A DNA stretch of 64,000 bases, taken from contig NZ_JACYWE010000005.1 in NCBI RefSeq assembly GCF_014841105.1, forward strand, positions 1 to 64,000, read 5' to 3'. The notes under the pieces were generated by a model. The model did no database searches, had not been told where the DNA came from, and saw nothing but the letters and a program-made list of their open reading frames with translations. A program made the translations under genes and the position numbers. The first letter of the stretch is position 1. The number at the start of each line of letters is the position of its first letter. The stretch comes from Lolliginicoccus lacisalsi. GTDB lineage: Bacteria > Actinomycetota > Actinomycetes > Mycobacteriales > Mycobacteriaceae. This document shows positions 55,160 to 63,750 of this stretch, in pieces.

Positions 55160-56302
55160 ATGATCGCCGTGGAGTGGACCAGGCGCCTCAAGCGCGTGAA
55201 CCCGTTGCTGGTCGACGGTGTTGTCGCGGTGCTCATCGGCGTCGTCGAGGTCCTCCCGCTGGCAGCGGCCGATCCTCCGCCCGCGGCGCTGGTGCTGGCG
55301 CTCCTCATCCCGCTGCCGCTGATCGTGCGACGGCGGGCGCCGCTGGTCGTGCTCGTCGCGGTCCTCGCTGGTGAAGTGCTGTACGCGGCGCTCGGCTACC
55401 CGTATCCCGGCCTGGGCATGGCGGTGGCCCTCGCGATGTATAGCGTGGGCGCGCACGCTGAACGAAGCCGCTCGCTACCCGCGCTGGTCGGAACATGGGC
55501 CGTGATGACTTCCCTGACGGCGTTCACGGAGTGGGCGCTGATCGACCTCCTCGTCGCCGGGGTCGTCACGCTCGCCGCCTGGATGCTCGGCGACAGTCAC
55601 CGGGCGCGCCGGGTGACCATCGCCGCACTCGAGGAGCGCACCGCCCAGCTGGAGCACGCGCAGAGCCAGCTAGCGGCACAGGCAGTGGCCGCGGAGCGCA
55701 CGCGCATCGCCCGCGAGCTGCATGACGTGGTGGCCCACAGCATCAGCGCCATCGCTGTCCAGTCCGGTGTCGGGGCACACCTCATCGACACCAACCCGGA
55801 GCAGACCCGCGCGGCGCTCGTCAGCATTTCCGACATCAGCCGCCAGGCGCTCGATGAGCTTCGCCGCATGCTCGGGGTCCTCCGCGAGGAGGGCTTGGAC
55901 CAGCTGCGCCCGGCACCAGGCCTCAACGATCTTCCGTGGCTGTTCGAGCAAGCCGAGCGAGCAGGGCTGCGGTTGCGGCTCGCCATCGATCTCGACGGGT
56001 GCGAGGTCCCGGATGCCTTGGCCCTGACGGTCTATCGCATCGTGCAGGAGGCGCTGACCAACGTCGCCAAGCACGCTGGTCCCACCGACGTGCAGCTCTC
56101 GATCGGTTGCCACGACGGGGAGCTGCTCATCGAGGTGCGCAACGCGCGGACTGGCCGTCCCGCAAGCGTCGGAGGGGCGGGCGTGGGCCTGCTAGGGATG
56201 CAGGAGCGCGTGAATCTGTTCGACGGCTCGCTCGAGCATGGCGACGACGGCGGCGACTTCCGCATCACCGCGCGCCTTCCCCTGCCCGCGGTGATGACAT
56301 GA
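55160..56302 (+). CDS. NarL-class sensor histidine kinase
   Basis: 380 residues. Five or six N-terminal membrane helices without a large extracellular loop form an intramembrane-type sensor. A coiled coil (about 155-180) leads to the HisKA_3 domain with phospho-His188 (ARELHDVVAHSISAIA) and an ATPase domain (EALTNVAKHAGP, GAGVGLLGMQERV). It probably senses envelope stress or a lipophilic compound. Divergent from the ABC operon and coupled by ATGA to its response regulator. Confidence 0.93.
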   Translation: MIAVEWTRRLKRVNPLLVDGVVAVLIGVVEVLPLAAADPPPAALVLALLIPLPLIVRRRAPLVVLVAVLAGEVLYAALGYPYPGLGMAVALAMYSVGAHAERSRSLPALVGTWAVMTSLTAFTEWALIDLLVAGVVTLAAWMLGDSHRARRVTIAALEERTAQLEHAQSQLAAQAVAAERTRIARELHDVVAHSISAIAVQSGVGAHLIDTNPEQTRAALVSISDISRQALDELRRMLGVLREEGLDQLRPAPGLNDLPWLFEQAERAGLRLRLAIDLDGCEVPDALALTVYRIVQEALTNVAKHAGPTDVQLSIGCHDGELLIEVRNARTGRPASVGGAGVGLLGMQERVNLFDGSLEHGDDGGDFRITARLPLPAVMT

Positions 56303-56955
56303 CGATCCGGGTCATCGTGGCCGACGACCAGGCGCTAGTGCGGTCGGGGTTCAGCATGCTGCTCGCCTCCGCTGACGACATCAACGTCGTCGCCGAGGCC
56401 AGCAACGGCCAGGAGGCCGTGGACCTCGCCCGCCGCCACCTGCCCGACGTGGTGCTGATGGACATCAGGATGCCGGTGATGGACGGCCTCGAGGCGACTC
56501 GCGAGATCGCTGCCACCTCGGCCACGTCCTCGGTGCGGGTGCTGATGCTGACCACCTTCGAGCTCGATGAGTACGTCTACGGCGCGCTGCGGGCCGGGGC
56601 CAGCGGGTTCCTGCTGAAGGACACCCGCCCTCATGAACTCCTCGATGCCGTCCGCGTGATCGCCGCGGGCGAGGCACTGCTGTCGCCCAGTGTCACACGC
56701 ACCTTGATCGCCGAGTTCGTCCGCTCACCAGAATCGCGCCGCCCCACACCGAAGGCACTCGACTCGTTGACCGATAGGGAGCGCGACGTCCTGGCCTTGG
56801 TCGCCGATGGGCTCTCCAATGCCGAGATCGCTGAGCGGATCGTCGTCAGCATCGGCACCGTCAAGACCCACGTCAGCCGACTGCTGATGAAGCTGCACGC
56901 CCGCGACCGCGCCCAGCTCGTCGTCATCGCCTACCAGACAGGATTCACTCGCTGA
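56299..56955 (+). CDS. NarL/LuxR-family response regulator
   Basis: 218 residues. Receiver domain with Asp9-Asp10 and phospho-Asp55 (VVLMDIRMPV), plus Lys in FLLKDTRP. The C-terminal HTH is LTDRERDVLALVADGLSNAE and VSIGTVKTHVSRLLMKL. Likely target is the divergent ABC transporter. Confidence 0.95.
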   Translation: MTIRVIVADDQALVRSGFSMLLASADDINVVAEASNGQEAVDLARRHLPDVVLMDIRMPVMDGLEATREIAATSATSSVRVLMLTTFELDEYVYGALRAGASGFLLKDTRPHELLDAVRVIAAGEALLSPSVTRTLIAEFVRSPESRRPTPKALDSLTDRERDVLALVADGLSNAEIAERIVVSIGTVKTHVSRLLMKLHARDRAQLVVIAYQTGFTR

Positions 56956-57312
56956 TCGCTGCCGCGTCCGAGCGCCGATCCACACTCCAACTCCCCAGCA
57001 CATAGCGATGCCGAGCGGCAGCCACAGCGCGATCCTTCCCGCGGCCTTCTCGGATCGAAGCAGATCGAGTCCGCCTCATCAGCGCTGCCCTACCACCGTA
57101 GAGCCAAGACTTGTCGTACCCCTATGCCACTATCAGTTCTGTCAGGAGCCGACAGGGTTGGTTATCCCTCTCGCCCGAGGTTCACCGGCACTATGTCCAC
57201 CGCTTGGAATAGCGGTCCGTGATGGGTTCGCCATTCTGATTGACGGCCGCGCTCGCTAGTGCTCGATCTCGTTCTCCTCGACACCGAACCATCCCAGTGA
57301 AAGGTGCTGATT
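56956..57312. other. 357-bp gap without a supported gene
   Basis: Composition is less G+C-rich and codon periodicity is absent. One open frame (57008-57259, plus) encodes an unlikely 83-residue peptide. No tRNA cloverleaf or long hairpin is visible. It marks the left edge of the accessory-looking segment. Confidence 0.5.
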
Positions 57313-57933
57313 TTGACCGAGCAGACCATGAAGATCGATCCGGTGAAACTGTCCGAGGCGGTGGCATTTGCTGCCGACAAGCACAGTGACCAGACCCGCA
57401 AGCGCGCGAAAGATGATCCGCGGCCGCGGATCCCGTACATCAGCCATCTGATGGCCGTCTCCGGGATGGTCATCGAAGACGGTGGTGACACCGACGAGGC
57501 CATCGCAGGCTTGCTGCACGACTACATCGAGGACATCGACGAAGACGGGGCCGACGAGCTCGAGCAGCGATTCGGGGCGCGGGTGCGCGACCTCGTGATC
57601 GGATGCTCCGGTCCGAAGAAGGAGCAGATCCCGGATTTCCGCACCCGCAAGCAGCTCTACCTCGATCACTTGACCTCGACCCGCGACGACGGAGCAGTGC
57701 GCGTGTCCCTCGCGGACAAGGTCCACAACGCACGCTCGACCGTCAGCGATCTCGAGACCGATGGCCCTTCGGTGTGGGACCGGTTCAACGCCGGCGTGGA
57801 GGACCAATTGTGGTGGTACGGCTCGCTCTCCGCGGCCTACACAGACCACGCGGAGGACGGTCGCGCTGATGAGCAGCGGGCGGCTGAACTGCAGCGCCTC
57901 GTGGCGCGGATGAAGGAATTCGGCGGTCAGTAA
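57313..57933 (+). CDS. small HD-domain (p)ppGpp-hydrolase-like protein
   Basis: 206 residues from TTG 57313 (AAAGG nine bases upstream); ATG 57328 or GTG 57304 are alternatives. HD motifs are PYISHLMAVS, LLHDYIEDIDED (HDxxED) and SLADKVHN, as in the hydrolase half of RelA/SpoT. It lacks the synthetase, TGS and ACT domains, so it fits small alarmone hydrolase-type proteins. It would cleave (p)ppGpp or a related nucleotide. The next gene is 23 bp downstream. Confidence 0.82.
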   Translation: MTEQTMKIDPVKLSEAVAFAADKHSDQTRKRAKDDPRPRIPYISHLMAVSGMVIEDGGDTDEAIAGLLHDYIEDIDEDGADELEQRFGARVRDLVIGCSGPKKEQIPDFRTRKQLYLDHLTSTRDDGAVRVSLADKVHNARSTVSDLETDGPSVWDRFNAGVEDQLWWYGSLSAAYTDHAEDGRADEQRAAELQRLVARMKEFGGQ

Positions 57934-57956
57934 CCAGCACGCACTAGGGGGAAACA

Positions 57957-59012
57957 ATGGGAGCGTTCAGCGGCGGGGGCGCCGACGAGATCTTCTGGGA
58001 GGCACGCTCCGAAGCCGACCCGAATCGATGGATCACCGTCGATATCGAAGGGAACTGGCACGCCGATGCCGTGACCACCGATCAGTTCGACAGGTACCTG
58101 CCAAGCGCTGACGGAGACTGGACCGGGCATTACCAGGAGCCGATCGAGCTCGCCTTCTCGTACTACTACCGGCCCAAGTCGCGCCACGATCACCTGGCCC
58201 TGGGCCAGCTAGTGGCCATGCTGCTGCCCGAGCCCGTGAACTACTCCGGATATCCGCCGCCTCTGCCACCAGTGCCGCCTGGCTGCGTCGTGATCGAGGA
58301 AGAACTCCTGCGGTACCACGAGGCAGACGACAAGCATCGGAAGGTGCACCGCGCCTGGCTGCGCAGGAAGCGGCTCGCCATCAAGCGGCGCCAGGAGGCC
58401 ACGATCCCATCCCAGCCCGAGGAGACCGCCATGGAATCTACTGACTACCTGCCCGCCGAGGACCTCGGAGCGTACCTGGCCCGGCACCGCCCACCGGGCA
58501 TCCAGTCGATAGAACTGCCCATCAACCCGCAAGGCCCCGGCGGCCTCACACGCTTCGGCGACGCGATGCGCGCCGTCCTGCACGCAGTCGTTTCCGACTG
58601 GCCATCGGGGGTTGTCTTCGTCGTTGCCTTCGACGAGGACTCCCGCTACGTGCAAGGCATGTACTACCCGACATCATGGTTGATCGAGTTCGGCAAGCAA
58701 CCACCGGCCGTCATGCGGGCTGCCATGTCGGACGGATGGATCGATCCTGACTCGATCCCCGACAACCACACGGACTTCAAGAGTCGCCGTGAATGGCAGA
58801 ACAACCTCGTCCAGGAACTCGACTGGCACGTAGATGGCCTGCCGACAATCGCTGGCGCGCTGGAGAAGGCGGCGTACGAGCACCTCGGTGCCCGGCCCGA
58901 CGATCCCTACTTCTTGCAGATCTTCCGCACCGATGACGGGGGAGACGACGACGAGGACGTTCTCGTCGCACCCGTTGATGAGGTGGACGTGAAGGAGAAG
59001 GTGCGCGCCTGA
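57957..59012 (+). CDS. two-part hypothetical protein
   Basis: 351 residues, ATG 57957. The first 120 residues (DEIFWEARSEADPNRWITVDIEG) and residues about 155-350 look like separate domains joined by a charged helix (HRKVHRAWLRRKRLAIKRRQ). The second domain has YVQGMYYPTSWLIEFGKQPP and faintly resembles YbjN/TY-Chap chaperone-like domains, but I am not confident. It ends in a very acidic tail. No catalytic motif seen. Confidence 0.6.
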   Translation: MGAFSGGGADEIFWEARSEADPNRWITVDIEGNWHADAVTTDQFDRYLPSADGDWTGHYQEPIELAFSYYYRPKSRHDHLALGQLVAMLLPEPVNYSGYPPPLPPVPPGCVVIEEELLRYHEADDKHRKVHRAWLRRKRLAIKRRQEATIPSQPEETAMESTDYLPAEDLGAYLARHRPPGIQSIELPINPQGPGGLTRFGDAMRAVLHAVVSDWPSGVVFVVAFDEDSRYVQGMYYPTSWLIEFGKQPPAVMRAAMSDGWIDPDSIPDNHTDFKSRREWQNNLVQELDWHVDGLPTIAGALEKAAYEHLGARPDDPYFLQIFRTDDGGDDDEDVLVAPVDEVDVKEKVRA

Positions 59013-59557
59013 GGAGCGCGTGGGGAAGCGGTCAAATTTGCTGGTTCCTGCAGATGCTTCTCGCATGGAATGGACCGCGGTGGCCGGCATCTGGCACTTG
59101 CTGTGCCATGCCGCAACCGGGCAGCCGCATCCTAGGTTACGGAAGAGTCGAGAGGTGAGTCAGGATCGACGGCTAACGTCTTCCGTCTCGTGATCGTCAA
59201 GGCCCACTCAGCCTCGGGTTCGAGGCAGAATATCGCGTTTCGGGCACATCGACGCAGGTGAGGCGTTAGAAAAAGGTCCAGTACCACGAGCAGAAACCAG
59301 GGAGCAAGGAATCGCTGGTGGCCGCAGTCGCAGCGGGTCGAGAAGTCTGTGTCGGCGACTACATGATGGAAGCATGAGCTAGTGAAAGAAGGGGCGCAAT
59401 CTCCGCTGCGCCTTGGGCAGTTCGACCAGCTCCGTGCAGCACCGCGTAACGCTCAATACACCACCAACTTCAACAACCGCACTGAACGGACCAGCGTCCA
59501 CATGGTCAGCTATCAATATAATCCGCGCTGCGAACGAGGTAGAGGGAGACGATCCTG
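59013..59557. other. 545-bp gap without a supported gene
   Basis: The sequence is mixed in composition, with frequent stops in all frames and no strong start. A 42-codon frame at 59067 is not convincing. It may be the remains of decayed or foreign genes. The GIY-YIG gene start (59558) is preceded by GAGGGAG. Confidence 0.5.
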
Positions 59558-60370
59558 ATGAGTCTGACGCTTGACCCGATCCTGCGCAGCGCCGGCATCG
59601 ACCCTGCCAATGCTCTGGTGATCCGGCATGCGTACGTCAAGGAGCACGAGGATACTGGCCTACAGGGCATCCACGCCGACTCCACGGACGACCAGATCCT
59701 TGCGTACACGAGCCACCAGTCTGCGAACTCGCGAATTTTCCCGGTCGTCCCGCCCAGGATCTGGGTTGTCTTTGTCCGCGAGGGCGGCGACCGGGCCCGG
59801 CTCTGGTCAGTCTTGGAGAACTGCGGCGAGATATCGAATGACGGCGCCCTGCGAGTCTTCGACCTCGTCGAGTCGGAGCACATGGCGGACCTTAGGGACC
59901 GGCTAGTGATCGGTTGGAGATCGCCGCGCACATGGAGGCTGAACGGCCCCACAGCCGCCGAGTACCCGGTCATGGAGATCGCGGACGCGGAGCCCGTTCC
60001 GTTCCCCGGCTTCGATCAACTCCGCCTTGACCACGCGCAACTCCAGGCGGTGATGCGAGACCACCGCTACGCCTCGTGGCGCACGGCGCTCGCGTCCGTG
60101 GTGGGCGTCTACCTAATCACCGATACCCGCGACGGTCGTCAGTACGTTGGCAAGGCCGACGGCGCTGAGAGCATCCGCCAGCGCTGGAACGCTTACGCGA
60201 GCAACGGGCACGGCGGAAACGTCGAACTGCGCAGTATCGACCCGGTCGGCTTTCGCTTCTCGCTCCTGCGTGTGTTCGACCCTGCGACGCCCACGCGAGT
60301 GATCGACGAGGCGGAGAGCCACTTCAAGTTGGCGCTCGACACCCGGCGGCACGGGCTGAACCGCAACTGA
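59558..60370 (+). CDS. GIY-YIG nuclease-domain protein with a novel N-terminal domain
   Basis: 270 residues. Residues 183-270 form a GIY-YIG domain: GVYLI (183-187), YVG (196-198), catalytic Arg209 in QRW, Glu in the DEAESH helix and final Asn in LNRN. The N-terminal 175 residues (ILRSAGIDPANALVIRHAYV, RIWVVFVREGGDRARLWSVL) are unlike known nuclease partners to me. Proteins of this layout are found in accessory and defence-type regions. It may cut DNA or, less likely, RNA. Surrounded by non-coding DNA on the left. Confidence 0.82.
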   Translation: MSLTLDPILRSAGIDPANALVIRHAYVKEHEDTGLQGIHADSTDDQILAYTSHQSANSRIFPVVPPRIWVVFVREGGDRARLWSVLENCGEISNDGALRVFDLVESEHMADLRDRLVIGWRSPRTWRLNGPTAAEYPVMEIADAEPVPFPGFDQLRLDHAQLQAVMRDHRYASWRTALASVVGVYLITDTRDGRQYVGKADGAESIRQRWNAYASNGHGGNVELRSIDPVGFRFSLLRVFDPATPTRVIDEAESHFKLALDTRRHGLNRN

Positions 60371-60418
60371 TCATTACGACGCATCGTCACCAGGTTTGCC
60401 AGCGGCGCCGCGCCCTAG

Positions 60419-61321
60419 CTACCAATGAGCAGGGCGGTGGAGCGCGTGAGGCAACCTCGTGGCCGAGTCACCCTTGGCCGCATTGAGCTGCGCCTGGGTG
60501 ACGAACAAGGCATCGGTGAGGTCGGCGCCCCGAATGTCGGTGCCGCGCAGATCGGCGCCGATCAGGTCCGCTTGGCGCAGGTCAGCCCCGCTCAGGTCGG
60601 CGGCGATGAGCAGCGCACCGCGTAGGCTCGCCCCTCGGAGGTCGCCGCCGGCCATCCTTGCGCCGATCAGATCCGCCCCGCGATAGTCCTTCTTGCTGCC
60701 TCGCACCGTGGCCCGGCCGAGCTCGCTGGCCCGCAGCAGCAGTGGGTTGACCTCGCCGCGCAATGCGTTGATGTCCAACGCAAGGATTGCCTCGGCGCTG
60801 CCACGGGTCAGGGCATCGAGGTCCTCCAGCCACCGCCGCAGGTCACTGTGAATAATGCGGGCGGATGCCAGGTCGATCGCCTCAGTGACGTACCAGATCA
60901 GCTCGTGCAGGTGCCGCATCACGGGCAAGACCTCGAACATCGAGGTCGCAGACTCCGGTGCCTGGCGCCAATCGACGCCACCAAAGGTCACGTGGGACAC
61001 CTTCTGCCCAGCGCCGAAGCAGTCGAACACGGTGCAGCCCGGATAGCCCTTCTCGCGCAGCTGTCCGTGGATGCCGCACCGGAAATCCGATCGCAGGTTC
61101 GAGCACGGCGTGCCCGCGGGCTTGCTCACAGCGAAGTCAGCGGACCGGGCGAAAGGGAGAGCGACGCAGCACAGGCCGAAGCAGTTGGCACAGTCAGCTT
61201 GCAGCTCCTTGCGATGCTGCTCGCGCTCTGACGACGGTGGTGGACCGGGCTGTGAAGACACCGTGCATGCTCCTGCCAGACGACGAGCATCGCGGTCACG
61301 CTGCTCCGGACTCGCTTCCAT
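60419..61321 (-). CDS. Cys-rich domain plus pentapeptide-repeat protein
   Basis: 300 residues from ATG 61321. Residues about 40-110 hold seven or more Cys (DCANCFGLCCVALPF, TPCSNLRSDFRCGIHGQL, YPGCTVFDCFG), suggesting zinc or Fe-S binding. A helical linker follows. Residues about 215-285 are pentapeptide repeats of the A(D/N)LxG type (DLRGASLRGALLIAADLSGA). It resembles a family seen in actinomycetes, of unknown role. The repeats form a right-handed helix that can mimic DNA. Confidence 0.85.
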   Translation of the reverse strand: MEASPEQRDRDARRLAGACTVSSQPGPPPSSEREQHRKELQADCANCFGLCCVALPFARSADFAVSKPAGTPCSNLRSDFRCGIHGQLREKGYPGCTVFDCFGAGQKVSHVTFGGVDWRQAPESATSMFEVLPVMRHLHELIWYVTEAIDLASARIIHSDLRRWLEDLDALTRGSAEAILALDINALRGEVNPLLLRASELGRATVRGSKKDYRGADLIGARMAGGDLRGASLRGALLIAADLSGADLRQADLIGADLRGTDIRGADLTDALFVTQAQLNAAKGDSATRLPHALHRPAHW

Positions 61322-61384
61322 TCTCGCAGACGCCGAGCAAGAGCTTGGCACGGACAATCGCGGGCCTCGACGACCAGGACCGGG

Positions 61385-61639
61385 CTACTGGTATTCGCGC
61401 AGCCCGAACCTGACGGCCAATGAAGCGACCGTCGACGCCTCTTTGGAAGCCGCCCACGCTTCCTCGAGCCCCATCACGACATTGCCGTATCGCTCGTTCA
61501 CCTCGTGCGCGAGCCGTGAGTACTTGCGATCGGCTGACTTGAGATCAACGCTCTCAGCCCACCTGAGGGAATAGATCGCGTAGCCCGCCAGGAAGGAAAC
61601 CCTGGCATCCTCCGGAAGGCCGTAGATCGTCGTCACCAT
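61385..61639 (-). CDS. 84-residue protein of unknown function, coupled to the ADP-ribosylglycohydrolase
   Basis: Begins ATGGTGACG at 61639, seven bases inside the upstream gene. It is helical and charged (ADRKYSRLAHEVNERYGNVV, EEAWAASKEASTVASLAVRF). It could be a small partner of the ADP-ribosylglycohydrolase, but no family is recognised. Confidence 0.65.
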   Translation of the reverse strand: MVTTIYGLPEDARVSFLAGYAIYSLRWAESVDLKSADRKYSRLAHEVNERYGNVVMGLEEAWAASKEASTVASLAVRFGLREYQ

Positions 61640-62718
61640 CCCGGATACCGGTCCCCCCAGTAGATGCCACGATCCTCATCCCGATCGGAGGTGAACTCGG
61701 CAATGAAATCCTCCGCGATCGCAAGCATTGTTCCCCTGCCCTCAAGCCGAACCGCCAGGTTCGCTGGCACTGCAGGCTGGCCATGCAGCGCCCCCAGGAT
61801 GTTCCCGCAGATCGCGCCGGTGGAGTCGCTATCTCCGCTGTGCGAGACTGACAAGGACAACGCGTCCAGGAACTCTTCTGCATCGGGAAATGCCAGAGCC
61901 GAATACACGGCGATGGCGAGGGCTTCCTCCGCGATCCAGCCCCCACCCAGGCCCTCCAGCGTGGAGACCGATGGCCCGCCCGACCGGGCTGCGATCCGAG
62001 CCGACTCGAGCGCCTCGAGTGTCTCCTCGTGGCCGTCCCGCGTGGCCAGGATCCGTGCCGTCGCGTCCAGTGCGTCCTCGAGGCCGGCACCCGCGATAAT
62101 GTGCTGAACGATCGCTGCGAGCGCGCCCGACGCGAGCTGGCCGGTGATGTGGCCGTGGGTGTAGCCGGCGCACGTTGCGGCCGCCTCGAACGGCCAGTCG
62201 CCGTCTCCGTTGTCCACGAGATGCAGCGGCACCAGACCAAACGGGGCGCTGCGCATCACCCCACCGCATCCCTTCGAGTTGTTCGATGCCGCGTTGCCGT
62301 AGCCCTGTCCCCTCATCGCTGCCAGGGCGCTCAAGCATGTGTTGCCGGGGGCGCGGCGGGCATACAACCATCGCTGTGCCTGGAGCCAGCCGTCGTGCTC
62401 GCCACTGGGCCCTGCCAGCGTCTGCGTGTCGAGCCAGCGGTGATAGGCATGGTCGATCACACCGAGGGTGAATCCGAGCCCGCGCTCGGTCCGGACGTTC
62501 GCGCGGATCATCCCTTCCACGGTGAACAACGTCATCTGCGTGTCGTCGGTGATCTCGCCGACGGGTTTCGCGAAATCCCGGACCCCATCCGGGAACGCGC
62601 TGAGGATCTCGGCTGTCGTCCTGAACTCGACGGGGTTACCGAGAGCATCGCCGACAGCGCCACCGAGAAGGCACCCGCGCACGCGCGAGGCGTAGACGGA
62701 GTGGTCGATAAGATTCAT
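61633..62718 (-). CDS. ADP-ribosylglycohydrolase (DraG/ARH-type)
   Basis: 361 residues from ATG 62718, with GAGG upstream; an in-frame ATG at 62769 is possible. Family signatures are GCLLGGAVGDALGNPVEF, the metal-binding ITDDTQMTLF (Asp58-Asp59-Thr60), SKGCGGVMRSAPFGL and DSDSTGAICGNILG. It removes ADP-ribose from proteins or nucleic acids using two magnesium ions. No ADP-ribosyltransferase is seen in the window, although a Fic AMP-transferase is at 15523. It overlaps the following small gene by seven bases. Confidence 0.93.
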   Translation of the reverse strand: MNLIDHSVYASRVRGCLLGGAVGDALGNPVEFRTTAEILSAFPDGVRDFAKPVGEITDDTQMTLFTVEGMIRANVRTERGLGFTLGVIDHAYHRWLDTQTLAGPSGEHDGWLQAQRWLYARRAPGNTCLSALAAMRGQGYGNAASNNSKGCGGVMRSAPFGLVPLHLVDNGDGDWPFEAAATCAGYTHGHITGQLASGALAAIVQHIIAGAGLEDALDATARILATRDGHEETLEALESARIAARSGGPSVSTLEGLGGGWIAEEALAIAVYSALAFPDAEEFLDALSLSVSHSGDSDSTGAICGNILGALHGQPAVPANLAVRLEGRGTMLAIAEDFIAEFTSDRDEDRGIYWGDRYPGW

Positions 62719-62760
62719 CGCCTCAGTCTGGCATGAAGCCTTCCCTGCAAAGCTCAGACC

Positions 62761-63303
62761 GTGAGTCATCAGACGGCGCTGATACTCTCGAGGAATGCCG
62801 AAGGCGACCGAGGACATCGAAGGCCGGATTTGTGGCCACGCGGAGTCAGTTGGTACGCGGTGACGATCCTCGCTGGGCTGATCCTGATCACCTTCGGACT
62901 GGCGTGGTTGCTTGAGTCCGTGCAGTTCGTCCGGCAAAGACGGAGCCTGACCTGGCGGATGGCCGTTTGGCCGCTGCTGGTGGCGGCTGGGGCGAGCATC
63001 GCGGTCGGCATCCGTCCCCACTTCGAGGACCACCGACCCGAGTTCGAAGCGATCGCGCAGGAGCTTCTCGACGAATCCGGTTCTAGCGAACGACAGGATT
63101 TCAGCATTGGCCGGTTCGCCATTGCTCGGGCGTTCGAGAGCCGCCATGGCGAGGTGCACTTTATCGATGCGCGCGAGCCGGAGATCCTCGCCGAGGTCGG
63201 CTGGGTCTATTCCCCTGGCGGGGAGCCGCGCGGCCGTTACGGCAACTACTCCGCTGAGCACATCAGCGGACCGTGGTACCGGTACACCTATACGCTCGCC
63301 TAG
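62761..63303 (+). CDS. small membrane protein, start uncertain
   Basis: 180 residues from GTG 62761, but a GTG at 62860 (148 residues) would start just inside the first membrane helix and looks as likely. Two helices (about 30-55 and 66-85 of the longer form) precede a soluble domain (FAIARAFESRHGEVHFIDAR). A different frame from ATG 62796 gives only a 22-codon peptide. No family is recognised. Confidence 0.55.
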   Translation: MSHQTALILSRNAEGDRGHRRPDLWPRGVSWYAVTILAGLILITFGLAWLLESVQFVRQRRSLTWRMAVWPLLVAAGASIAVGIRPHFEDHRPEFEAIAQELLDESGSSERQDFSIGRFAIARAFESRHGEVHFIDAREPEILAEVGWVYSPGGEPRGRYGNYSAEHISGPWYRYTYTLA

Positions 63304-63372
63304 CCTGATCTTCGCGCGGTCCATGCAGCGGCCATACGATGGAGGCAAGCCCCGAGCGGAGGAGGCAAGTCA

Positions 63373-63696
63373 ATGCCAGCCATAGCCCAAGTCGGCAATT
63401 CAGATTTCTGGACGAAGGTCCGCGACAGCGAGGCAGCTGCCATCGTCGAGTTCTGGGGGCCGTGGTGCGGCTTGTGCCGGGCATTCACGCCGACGCTCGA
63501 GCAGTTCGCCGAGGACAACGCGAGCCAGCTCCACGTTTTCGGAGTCCACGTGGGCAATGAGCCCGATATCGCCGCCGAGTACGGGGTGACCTCGACGCCG
63601 ACAACACTGGTCTTCCACCAGGGCAAGGTCGTGCGGACCATGAAGGGCGTGCGATCGCGCGCGGAACTCGATGCGGAGCTCGCCGAGTTCTTGTGA
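63373..63696 (+). CDS. thioredoxin-like protein with CGLC active site
   Basis: 107 residues with GGAGGCAAGTCA upstream of ATG 63373. The Trx fold is complete: IVEFWGPWCGLCRAFTP (Cys32, Cys35) and cis-Pro loop STPTTLVFHQG. The CGLC active site in place of CGPC should change redox potential. It may serve as a general disulphide reductase. Confidence 0.92.
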   Translation: MPAIAQVGNSDFWTKVRDSEAAAIVEFWGPWCGLCRAFTPTLEQFAEDNASQLHVFGVHVGNEPDIAAEYGVTSTPTTLVFHQGKVVRTMKGVRSRAELDAELAEFL

Positions 63697-63750
63697 GAAC
63701 CAATTGCTAGCGCCGGAGAACGGATCCCGACCAAGCCCAGGCGCCGACAG

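Noticed and set aside
57008-57259. 83-codon frame in the gap before the HD-domain gene
   Set aside because: No ribosome site, no coding-type composition and no recognisable similarity.
56956-57312. tRNA gene in the gap
   Set aside because: Scanned for a T-loop GGTTCGA-type box with a matching acceptor stem. None fits.
59067-59192. 42-codon frame in the gap before the GIY-YIG gene
   Set aside because: No ribosome site, odd composition, and frequent stops around it.
62796-62864. 22-codon frame (ATG) overlapping the start of the small membrane protein
   Set aside because: Too short and out of frame with the membrane protein. It could only matter as an uORF, for which there is no evidence.
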